Shown: positions 25,369 through 32,737 of the stretch, piece after piece
How positions within the stretch are numbered: the stretch's first letter is position 1
Layout of the letters: each line of letters opens with the position of its first letter
Assembly (NCBI RefSeq): GCF_020889685.1
Contig: NZ_JACMYO010000064.1
Coordinates: forward strand, 1 to 42,297
DNA: 42,297 nucleotides
Reading direction: 5' to 3'
Origin: Bradyrhizobium oropedii
Lineage (GTDB): Bacteria; Pseudomonadota; Alphaproteobacteria; Rhizobiales; Xanthobacteraceae
Program-made: the position numbers and the translations under genes
Notes under the pieces: model-generated
What the model was told of the DNA's origin: nothing
Databases searched by the model: none
What the model saw: only the letters and a program-made list of their open reading frames with translations

Positions 25369-25471
25369 TTTCCATTCTCGAAATGGTCCGAGCGCGCGGC
25401 GTTGCCGCGCCGGGTAACGCGATGCGTTGCAAGATGCGCAGGAGCCCCAGCGAGCGGCGTGCTCCGGCTCC

Positions 25472-25499
25472 TTGACGCCCGACTGGTCGAAGGTATAAA
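25472..25499 (+). promoter_or_regulatory. Strong promoter upstream of the fabF-type gene
   Basis: TTGACG (25472-25477), a 16-bp spacer and TATAAA (25494-25499) are close to the sigma-70 consensus. Transcription would start near 25506, leaving a leader of about 70 bases before the ATG at 25579. Confidence 0.65.
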
Positions 25500-25578
25500 T
25501 GATGATCGTCATACATAGAAACAGGCTAGAAACCCCCGGCAGTCCCAGCCACGCAGGCAGGAGCCCAACAGGAGCACC

Positions 25579-26841
25579 ATGCGTCGAATTGTTGTGACGG
25601 GCCTGGGGACGGTGTCCCCGCTGGGCTGTGGCACCGAACTGGTCTGGTCGAGGCTGCTGTCGGGGCATTCGGGGCTTTGCGCATTGCCGGAGTGGGCGAT
25701 GAGCCTTCCGGCGCGCGTCGCCGGCGTGGTTCCTGACAAGGCCGGGGATGCCGAGGGCGGGTTCGATCCTGATCTCGCGGCGCCGCGCAAGGACCAGAAG
25801 AAGATGGACCGGTTCATCCTGTTCGCGCTGCTTGCCGCGGCGGAGGCGATCGCGCAGGCCGGCTGGATGCCGGCCGAGGCGCGGGCCGAGGAGCGCACCG
25901 CGACCGTGATCGCAACCGGGATCGGCGGGTTTCCCGCGATCGCGGACGCCGTGCGCACGGTGGAGAAGAGCGGGACACGCCGCCTGTCGCCATTCACCGT
26001 GCCCGCCTTCCTGGCAAATCTCGCTGCCGGGCACATCAGCATCCGCTACGGCTTCAAGGGTGCGATCGGCGCGCCGGTGACCGCCTGCGCCGCGAGCGTT
26101 CAGGCGATCGGCGATGCCGCGCGCCTGATCAGGTCCAATGAGGCCGATGTTGCGATCTGCGGCGGCGCGGAGGCCTGCATCGATCCGGTGAGCCTCGGCG
26201 GCTTTGCGGCGGCGCGGGCGCTTTCGACGTCGTTCAACGACACGCCGGCCCGCGCCTCGCGGCCGTTCGATCGCGACCGCGACGGCTTCGTGATGGGCGA
26301 AGGCGCGGGCGTGCTCGTCATCGAGGAGCTCGAACATGCGCTGCGGCGCGGCGCGCAGCCGATCGCCGAGCTCGTCGGCTACGGCACCACGGCGGACGCC
26401 TATCACATCACCGCAGGTCCCGAAGACGGCGACGGCGCCCGCCGTGCGATGCTGGCGGCGCTGGAGCAGGCGGGATTGCGGCCCGACCAGATCCAGCATC
26501 TCAACGCGCATTCGACATCGACGCCAGTCGGCGATCTCAGCGAGTTGGAGGCGATCAAGCGCGTGTTCGGACGCGCGGGAGGGATTGCCGTCAGCGCGAC
26601 CAAGTCGGCGACAGGACATCTGCTCGGCGCAGCCGGCGGCATCGAGGCGATCTTCACGATCCTGGCGCTGCGCGACCAGGTTGCGCCGCCCACGCTCAAC
26701 CTGGAGAATGCCGATTCCGCCGCTGAGGGTATCGACCTGGTCGCCAACGTTGCGCGGCGAATGGCGATCGAACACGCGATCTCGAACGGTTTTGGATTCG
26801 GCGGCGTCAACGCCAGCCTGGTGTTTCGACGCTGGGCTTGA
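25579..26841 (+). CDS. fabF: Beta-ketoacyl-ACP synthase II (FabF-type)
   Basis: A 420-residue condensing enzyme. The Cys-His-His triad is complete: C170 in VTACAASVQ, H311 in LNAHSTSTPVGD and H347 in KSATGHLLGAAGG, with K342. It starts with RRIVVTGLGTVSPLG as FabF proteins do and has an AGGAG ribosome site at 25570-25574. It elongates acyl-ACP with malonyl-ACP. No acpP, fabG or other fatty-acid genes are next to it, so it is a solitary paralogue that may build a special acyl chain rather than serve bulk synthesis. It converges on the tetR gene, with a GC-rich hairpin-forming stretch between. Confidence 0.9.
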   Translation: MRRIVVTGLGTVSPLGCGTELVWSRLLSGHSGLCALPEWAMSLPARVAGVVPDKAGDAEGGFDPDLAAPRKDQKKMDRFILFALLAAAEAIAQAGWMPAEARAEERTATVIATGIGGFPAIADAVRTVEKSGTRRLSPFTVPAFLANLAAGHISIRYGFKGAIGAPVTACAASVQAIGDAARLIRSNEADVAICGGAEACIDPVSLGGFAAARALSTSFNDTPARASRPFDRDRDGFVMGEGAGVLVIEELEHALRRGAQPIAELVGYGTTADAYHITAGPEDGDGARRAMLAALEQAGLRPDQIQHLNAHSTSTPVGDLSELEAIKRVFGRAGGIAVSATKSATGHLLGAAGGIEAIFTILALRDQVAPPTLNLENADSAAEGIDLVANVARRMAIEHAISNGFGFGGVNASLVFRRWA

Positions 26842-26871
26842 GGCGGCCGGCTTCGCCGCCGGTCATCCGCC

Positions 26872-27570
26872 TCACGCCTTCGCCACGCTCGCATCGATCA
26901 GGAGCTTCGCCACGGTAAGCGCCGACTGCGCCGGCCCCTCCTCCGATTGCTGGCCGGTGACGTAGATGCCTTCGATCAGCAGCAGCAAGGCATCGCCGAG
27001 CACGGCGGGGTGGCGCGCGCCCATGCTGCTTGCGAGCTCGCGCAAGCGCTTGCGGAAGACCTTCTTGTGCGCTTCGGCGACCTGCCGCGCGGGATTGTCG
27101 CGCGACGGATATTCCACGGTGGCGTTGCTGAGGCCGCAGCCGCGATAGCCCTTGCGCACCGCGCGCGTCGACAGCACGCGGATATAGGCGAGCACATGCT
27201 CGCGCGGATCGCTGTACGACTTTCCGCCGGGATTCTCGAACTTCTCCCAGAAGTCGAGGTCGTAGTCGCGCATATAGGCGGCGGCGAGATCGTCCTTGGA
27301 GGCGAAGCTGCGATAGAGGCTCGGCTTGGTGACGCCGGCGCGCTCGACCACCTCGTCGACGCCGACGGCGCGGATGCCCTCGCGATAGAACAGCTCGCTG
27401 GCGGAGGCGCGGATCCGGTCGGCCGCCCTGGGGCCTTTTCCGTTCCGATGGGATCGGAACGGGGCTCCAGATTCTTGTTTTGACGCGTTTTCTTTACGCG
27501 AACCGGTAGCCACTTCGCTCGAAAACGCTTTGGCCGGGCGTTCCGCTGATGGTTCGACGGCTTTCTTCAT
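26872..27570 (-). CDS. TetR/AcrR-family regulator
   Basis: A 232-residue repressor with a 50-residue Lys/Ser-rich N-terminal extension before the DNA-binding domain (about 50-95), where ASELFYREGIRAVGVDEVVERAGVTKPSLYRSFASKDDL is the classic helix-turn-helix. The C-terminal part is a TetR ligand domain. A GGAG site lies 6 bp before the ATG. It is divergent from an MFS transporter and shares with it an intergenic region carrying a long inverted repeat, so it very likely represses the transporter and possibly itself. The ligand is probably the exported compound (inferred). Confidence 0.9.
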   Translation of the reverse strand: MKKAVEPSAERPAKAFSSEVATGSRKENASKQESGAPFRSHRNGKGPRAADRIRASASELFYREGIRAVGVDEVVERAGVTKPSLYRSFASKDDLAAAYMRDYDLDFWEKFENPGGKSYSDPREHVLAYIRVLSTRAVRKGYRGCGLSNATVEYPSRDNPARQVAEAHKKVFRKRLRELASSMGARHPAVLGDALLLLIEGIYVTGQQSEEGPAQSALTVAKLLIDASVAKA

Positions 27571-27600
27571 GACGTTCTCCGGATCCTCCCGCAGGGGGTC

Positions 27601-27630
27601 TTGACAATGTTACTAACAGGTACGTATACA
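27601..27630 (+). promoter_or_regulatory. Promoter of the MFS transporter gene
   Basis: Perfect TTGACA (27601-27606), an 18-bp spacer and TATACA (27625-27630). The left arm of the inverted repeat (27609-27627) lies between and over these elements, so a bound repressor would exclude RNA polymerase. No ribosome site is seen before the ATG at 27662, and the leader is short. Confidence 0.65.
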
Positions 27631-27661
27631 CGCCGCATCGCAATACGTACCGGTTAGTAAC
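27609..27661. promoter_or_regulatory. TetR operator: 19-bp inverted repeat
   Basis: GTTACTAACAGGTACGTAT (27609-27627) and ATACGTACCGGTTAGTAAC (27643-27661) are reverse complements at 18 of 19 positions with a 15-bp spacer. Each arm itself contains small palindromes (GTTACTAAC, TACGTA), so there may be two repressor-dimer sites. The right arm ends at the transporter start codon. Confidence 0.75.
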
Positions 27662-28957
27662 ATGACCCAGACCCCGCTTCAAGCCGCCCCCGTGTCGAGA
27701 CGCCCGTTCGGGCAGAACTATGCGTTCGTCGTCGTCGCCGTGATCTTCCTTTCGCTGCTCGCCTCCGCCGGCCTGCGCGCAACGCCGGGCGTGCTGATGC
27801 TGCCGCTGCAACAGGCGTTCGGCTGGGACGTCGGCGTGATCTCCTCGTCGGCCGCGGTCGGCATCTTCCTCTACGGCCTCGCCGGCCCGTTCGCCGCGGC
27901 GGTGATGCAGCGCTTCGGCATACGCCGCACGGTGCTGGGCGCGCTGGTGCTGATGTCGGCGTCAACAGGCGCGAGCTATTTCATGACCGCGCCGTGGCAA
28001 TTGTTCCTGACCTGGGGGCTGCTCTCCGGCATCGGCTCGGGCGCGGTCGCCAACGTGCTCGGCGCCACCATCGTCAATCGCTGGTTCACCACCAATCGCG
28101 GCCTCGTCATGGGGCTTCTGACGGCGTCGACCGCGACCGGCACGCTGATCTTCATGCCGGGCCTCGCGGCGCTGGTGGCGTGGGGCGGCTGGAAGCCGGT
28201 GGTGCTGACGGTCGCCGCATGCTGCGCGGCGCTGATCCCGCTGGTGTATTTTCTGGTACCGGAGCGGCCCGCTTCGGTCGGCCTGCGCTCGTTCGGCAGC
28301 CGGCACGACGATCAAGCCGCGCCGCCTGCTGCGGGAAATCCGTTCGTCGCCGCGCTCAGCAATCTGGCGCGCGCCGCCAGGACGCGGGCGTTCTGGTTCC
28401 TGTTCGCCACCTTCTTCATCTGCGGCTTCACCACCAATGGTCTCGTCGGCACCCATTTGATCGCGTTCTGCGGCGACCACGGGATCGTCGAGGTGCAGGC
28501 CGCGAGCCTGCTCGCGTTGATGGGATTCTTCGACCTGTTCGGCACCACGCTGTCGGGCTGGCTCACCGACCGCTTCGATCCGCGCAAGCTGTTGTTCCTG
28601 TATTACGGGCTGCGCGGCCTGTCGCTGATCTACCTGCCCTACTCGGACTTCTCGCTTGTGAGCCTGTCGGTATTCGCGGTGTTCTATGGGTTCGACTGGA
28701 TCGCGACCGTGCCGCCGACCGTGCGGATCGCCAACGAAGCCTTCGGCGACAAGAACGCGCCGCTGGTGTTCGGCTGGGTCGTCGCCGGCCATCAACTCGG
28801 CGCCGCCTGCGCCGCGTTCTTCGCCGGCTTCATGCGCTCCAGCCAGGGCGACTATCTGCAGGCCTTCATGATCGCCGGCCTGACCGGCATCATCGCCGCC
28901 GTGCTGTCGCTGATGATCACGCGACGGCCGGCACAACCGGTGCTCGCCGCGGCGTGA
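27662..28957 (+). CDS. MFS transporter
   Basis: A 431-residue membrane protein with about twelve hydrophobic segments in two six-helix halves separated by a polar loop near residues 205-235 (RSFGSRHDDQAAPPAAGN). The motif between helices 8 and 9, GWLTDRFDPRKLL, is the second-half version of the MFS A-motif. The N-terminal half has GLAGPFAAAVMQRFGIRR at the equivalent position. Substrate is unknown; monocarboxylate or drug-type export are both possible. It is divergent from the TetR gene and appears to be its regulatory target. No terminator is seen before the oppositely oriented tRNA gene. Confidence 0.9.
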   Translation: MTQTPLQAAPVSRRPFGQNYAFVVVAVIFLSLLASAGLRATPGVLMLPLQQAFGWDVGVISSSAAVGIFLYGLAGPFAAAVMQRFGIRRTVLGALVLMSASTGASYFMTAPWQLFLTWGLLSGIGSGAVANVLGATIVNRWFTTNRGLVMGLLTASTATGTLIFMPGLAALVAWGGWKPVVLTVAACCAALIPLVYFLVPERPASVGLRSFGSRHDDQAAPPAAGNPFVAALSNLARAARTRAFWFLFATFFICGFTTNGLVGTHLIAFCGDHGIVEVQAASLLALMGFFDLFGTTLSGWLTDRFDPRKLLFLYYGLRGLSLIYLPYSDFSLVSLSVFAVFYGFDWIATVPPTVRIANEAFGDKNAPLVFGWVVAGHQLGAACAAFFAGFMRSSQGDYLQAFMIAGLTGIIAAVLSLMITRRPAQPVLAAA

Positions 28958-29001
28958 GGCCGCGGGAATTACGGTGCGATCATGCAGGAAATCGGAGGAA
29001 A

Positions 29002-29076
29002 TGGCGCTCCCTAGGGGAATCGAACCCCTGTTTCAGCCTTGAGAGGGCCGCGTCCTAACCGCTAGACGAAGGGAGC
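29002..29076 (-). tRNA. tRNA-Glu (anticodon CTC)
   Basis: On the minus strand the sequence folds as a tRNA: acceptor stem GCTCCCT/AGGGAGC, D-arm TCTAGCGGTTAGGAC, anticodon stem CGGCC/GGCTG with loop CTCTCAA giving anticodon CTC, and T-arm with GGTTCGATTCC. The 3' CCA is encoded (29002-29004 on the plus strand). Confidence 0.95.
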
Positions 29077-29107
29077 GTTGAGGGGGAAGGCAATAACCTC
29101 GAAATCG

Positions 29108-29142
29108 CCCCGCCGCAAGATGGCTTGTGCATTGCGGCGGGG
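29108..29142 (+). terminator. Hairpin terminator, 11-bp perfect stem
   Basis: CCCCGCCGCAA (29108-29118) pairs perfectly with TTGCGGCGGGG (29132-29142) around a 13-base loop and is followed by ATTTTGT on the plus strand. It would end transcription coming from the MFS gene after passing antisense through the tRNA. Confidence 0.7.
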
Positions 29143-29580
29143 ATTTTGTCATCCATGCTTACCATGCCGTGCCCGTGTTTTCAGCACGGAAAGGGGTCCC
29201 GGAGCGCCCTGCCCGAGGGGCCCGGCGCGCGGATCAGCCATGCGGCCGCACACCATCGTCGATTGCATGATGACCACGTCAGGATGTCATCTCTGCATCA
29301 TGCACGGCCCTGCTTTCGCCAAATGGAAATGCAAAACACCTGGCTGTGAAGTCACCGTCGGCCTGCCTCTGCTAACATCGCAGCCATTCACCATGCTGCG
29401 CCTGCACGGCGCCGGATAGCGAGAGGAGTGCTTGGAACAAAGCGCACGGCCTTAGCGCGGCAATTTGGCTCACGAATATATCTTGGCAAAAACAAACATC
29501 AGCGCGGCCGCAGGCGATGGAAGACGTTCCGCACCTCGCGCCGCAACCGGTCAATAGCTTAAGCAGAGCGAGGACAGACC
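29143..29580. other. Gene-poor region upstream of the molybdenum hydroxylase genes
   Basis: No open frame here looks coding. The stretch must hold the tRNA-Glu promoter at its left side (minus strand) and the promoter of the 29581 gene at its right. TGCATGATG (29264-29272) and CATCATGCA (29296-29304) form a 9-bp inverted repeat with a 23-bp spacer, possibly a regulator site. Confidence 0.4.
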
Positions 29581-30033
29581 ATGATCAAACTAAAAATCAA
29601 CGGCCAGGAACAGAATTGGGACGGCGACCCGGATCTTTCGCTGCTGTGGTATCTCCGTGACGAGGCCGGCCTCACGGGCACCAAGTTCGGCTGCGGCCAG
29701 GCGCTGTGCGGCGCCTGCACCGTGATCGTCGACAAGGAAGCGGTCCGCGCCTGCATCACCTCGGTCTCCGACGTCGTCGGCCGCGAGGTCACCACCATCG
29801 AGGGCCTGCACCCGACCGGCGACCATCCGGTGCAGAAGGCGTGGCGCCAGGTCAATGTTCCGCAATGCGGCTACTGCCAGGCCGGCCAGATCATGCAGGC
29901 GGCTGCGCTGCTGAACCAGAACCCGAAGCCCGACCACGGCCAGATCCGTGAAGCCATGTCGGGCAATATCTGCCGGTGCGGCTGCTATCAGCGGATCGAG
30001 AATGCCGTCCATCTCGCATCGACGGGGGTGTGA
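29581..30033 (+). CDS. iorA: (2Fe-2S) subunit of molybdenum hydroxylase (IorA-like)
   Basis: A 150-residue iron-sulfur subunit of the xanthine-oxidase family. The plant-ferredoxin-type cluster uses C38, C43, C46 and C58; the second cluster uses C96, C99, C131 and C133 (QCGYC, CRCGC). The length and the immediately following molybdopterin subunit without a separate FAD subunit match isoquinoline 1-oxidoreductase and related periplasmic aldehyde dehydrogenases. It passes electrons from the molybdenum centre to an external acceptor such as cytochrome c. An AGGA ribosome site precedes the ATG; the next gene begins 1 bp after its stop. Confidence 0.9.
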   Translation: MIKLKINGQEQNWDGDPDLSLLWYLRDEAGLTGTKFGCGQALCGACTVIVDKEAVRACITSVSDVVGREVTTIEGLHPTGDHPVQKAWRQVNVPQCGYCQAGQIMQAAALLNQNPKPDHGQIREAMSGNICRCGCYQRIENAVHLASTGV

Positions 30034-30034
30034 C

Positions 30035-32349
30035 ATGAACATCATCACCAATCCGAACAGGCTTCGCGGCTTCGAGAAGCACGTGAAGGTAGAGAACGTT
30101 TCGCGCCGCAGCATCCTCAAGGGGCTCGGCATTGCAGGCAGCTTCGTGCTCGCCGCACCCGTGATGACGCGCCAGGCGTTCGCCTATGAAACCGGTGCCG
30201 GCAAGATGCCGCACGGCGTCGTGGTCGACCCGCGCGTGTTCGTCGCGATCGCCCCCGACGGAATCGTCACGATCCTTGCGCACCGCGCCGAGATGGGCAC
30301 CGGCGTCCGCACCAGCCTGCCCTTGATCGTCGCGGAGGAAATGGAGGCCGACTGGTCGCGCGTCCATGTCCAGCAGGCGCATGGCGATGAGGTCAAGTTC
30401 GGCAACCAGGACACCGACGGCTCGCGCAGCACGCGGCACTATCTGATCCCGATGCGCCAGATCGGCGCCTCGGCGCGCGCGATGCTGGAAGCCGCCGCCG
30501 CCAAGAAATGGGGCGTGCCGGTCACCGAGGTGAAAGCCGAGAAACACGAGGTCGTGCATAGCTCAAGTGGACGCAAGATCGGCTTCGGCGATCTCGCGGC
30601 CGACGCCGCCAAGGAACCGGTGCCCGACATCAAGAGCCTCAAGCTGAAGGACCCCAAGGACTTCCGCTATCTCGGCAAGGGCGAGGTCTCGATCGTCGAC
30701 CTGCACGACATCACCACCGGCAAGGCGAATTACGGCGCCGATGTCAGGCTGCCCGGCCTGAAATACGCGGTGATTGCCCGTCCGCCGGTCACCGGCGGCA
30801 AGGTCAAGTCGTTCGACGACGCTGCCGCGATGAAGGTGCCCGGCGTCGAGAAGGTGATGGAGGTCAAGGGCTGGCCTTGGCCGTCCAAGTTCCAGCCGCT
30901 CGGCGGCGTGGCCGTGATAGCACGCAACACGGGAGCTGCGATCAAGGGCCGCGACCAGCTGAAGATCGTCTGGGATGACGGCGCCAACGCCGAGTACGAC
31001 TCCGTCACCTATCGTGCTTCCCTGGAAGAGGCCGCGCGAAAACCCGGCCTGATCGTGCGCAAGGAAGGCGACGTCGATGCGGCGCTGAAGAGCGCCGACA
31101 AGGTCATCACAGGTGAGTATTATCTGCCGCATCTCGCCCATGTCAGCATGGAGCCGCCGGTCGCGGTTGCCGACGTCAAGGGCGACAAGGCCGAGATCTG
31201 GGCCCCCGTCCAGAGTCCCGGCGGCACCCGCGAGGATGTCGCCAAGACGCTTGGGATCCCCGAGGACAATGTCACCGTCAACGTGACGCTGCTCGGCGGC
31301 GGTTTCGGCCGCAAGTCGAAATGCGACTTCGCGCTCGAGGCGGCGTTGCTGTCGAAGGAACTCGCGCGCCGGTCAAGGTGCAGTGGACCCGTGAGGACGA
31401 CGTCCATCACGACTTCCTGCACACGGTCTCGGTGGAACGGATCGAGGCCGGTCTCGACAAGAGCGGCAAGGTGATTGCGTGGCGGCACCGCAGCGTGGCG
31501 CCGACCATCGCCTCGACCTTCGCCGCCGGCGCCAATCACGAAGCGCCGTTCGAGCTCGGCATGGGCCTGATCGACAACCCGTTCGAGATCGCCAATCTGC
31601 AGTGCGAGAATCCGGAAGCCGCCGCGTTCACGCGGATCGGCTGGTTCCGATCGGTCTCCAACATCCCGCGCGCCTTCGCAGTGCAGTCCATGGTCGGGGA
31701 AATCGCGCATGCGACCAACCGCGACCAGAAGGAGATGCTGCTGGAGCTGATCGGATCGCCCCGGATCGTCAACCTGTCCTCGGTGAAGGATCCCTGGAAC
31801 TACGGCGAGCCCTATGAGAGCTACCCGATCGACACCGCGCGGCTGCGCAAGGTGGTCGAGCTGGTCGCCGAGAAGGGCGAGTGGGGCCGGAGCGTGCCGA
31901 AAGGCCACGGCCTCGGCGTCGCCGTGCACCGCTCGTTCGTCAGCTACATCGCGACCATCGTCGAGGTCGCGGTCGACGACAAGGGCAAGCTCACGGTGCC
32001 GCGCGTCGACACCGCGATCGATTGCGGCACTTACGTCAATCCGGAGCGGATCCACTCGCAGATCGAAGGCGCCGCGATCATGGGGCTGAGCCTCGCCAAA
32101 TACGGCGAGATCAGCTTCAAGGACGGCAAGGTGCAGCAGAGCAATTTCGACGACTTCCCGGTGATCCGGATCGACGAATCGCCTGCGATCACCAACGTCT
32201 ACATCGTGCCGCCCGGAGCGGACACGCCGCCCAGCGGCGTCGGCGAACCCGGCGTGCCGCCGTTCGCGCCGGCGCTGATCAATGCGATCTTTGCCGCCAC
32301 CGGCAAGCGCATCCGCGCGCTTCCGATCGGCAAGCAGCTGGAGATTTGA
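30035..32349 (+). pseudogene. iorB: Molybdopterin-binding subunit (IorB-like), interrupted by a one-base deletion
   Basis: The intact product would be about 771 residues: a Tat signal (SRRSILKG at 23-30, then a hydrophobic stretch to AFA) followed by the molybdopterin domains of the xanthine-oxidase family. The GGGFGRKSK motif is near 425-433 and GVGEPG with the conserved active-site glutamate lies near the C-terminus. The frame changes after KEL near 31364: CTCGCGCGCC stands where CTCGGCGCGCC would continue into APVKVQW in the next frame. The parts on either side (30035 to about 31364, and from there to 32349) are otherwise clean, so this is either a recent mutation or a base missed in sequencing. 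Predicted role: exported aldehyde or N-heterocycle hydroxylation together with the iron-sulfur subunit. Confidence 0.88.
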
Positions 32350-32375
32350 GGCAGGAACGCTAGGCGAGACGGGCC

Positions 32376-32411
32376 GTTCTCATCGAAACTCCGGAGGAGA
32401 TCGATGAGAAC
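32376..32411 (+). other. Perfect 11-bp hairpin after the iorB-like gene
   Basis: GTTCTCATCGA (32376-32386) and TCGATGAGAAC (32401-32411) are perfect reverse complements around a 14-base loop that itself holds CTCCGGAG. There is no T-run directly after it. It may protect the mRNA 3' end or be a protein site. Confidence 0.55.
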
Positions 32412-32430
32412 CCCACCTCAGAAATTCTGG

Positions 32431-32464
32431 ACGCTCGCGGCAGCCTTGTTCGCGGGCGTTTTTT
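32431..32464 (+). terminator. Rho-independent terminator of the iorAB-like operon
   Basis: ACGCTCGCG (32431-32439) pairs with CGCGGGCGT (32451-32459) apart from one T-G wobble position and is followed by a run of T ending at 32464. It lies about 80 bp after the iorB-like stop codon. Confidence 0.75.
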
Positions 32465-32512
32465 CTTGGAAGGGATGAGTTTGATACTTGAACCGCGGAA
32501 TCGGAACCGCGC

Positions 32513-32597
32513 CGTCATTGCGAGGAGCGACAGCGACGAAGCAATCCATGCTTCCGCTTGTGGCAGCATGGATTGCTTCGCTTCGCTCGCAATGACG
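32513..32597. repeat. REP-like palindromic intergenic repeat
   Basis: An 85-bp imperfect palindrome with outer arms CGTCATTGCGAG and CTCGCAATGACG and inner arms GAAGCAATCCATGC and GCATGGATTGCTTC. Repeats with this look are dispersed in many Bradyrhizobium and other rhizobial genomes between convergent genes, where they can stabilise transcripts. It is the only copy in this window. Confidence 0.8.
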
Positions 32598-32737
32598 CGG
32601 ATAGAGTTGTAAGCGGACCGGGAAGCGGCCGGTCTCCCCAACCGCCGCTTCCCGATCGCATCGCCCCCTGTCGGCCAAACCATGGAGCCCGAGCTTCGGC
32701 CTTGATTTAGTCAGAACCGAGGCTCAGGTCGCGTGCA

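Noticed and set aside
29002..29076. tRNA-Glu as attachment site of an integrated island
   Set aside because: I found no second copy of the tRNA 3' end and no integrase in the window.
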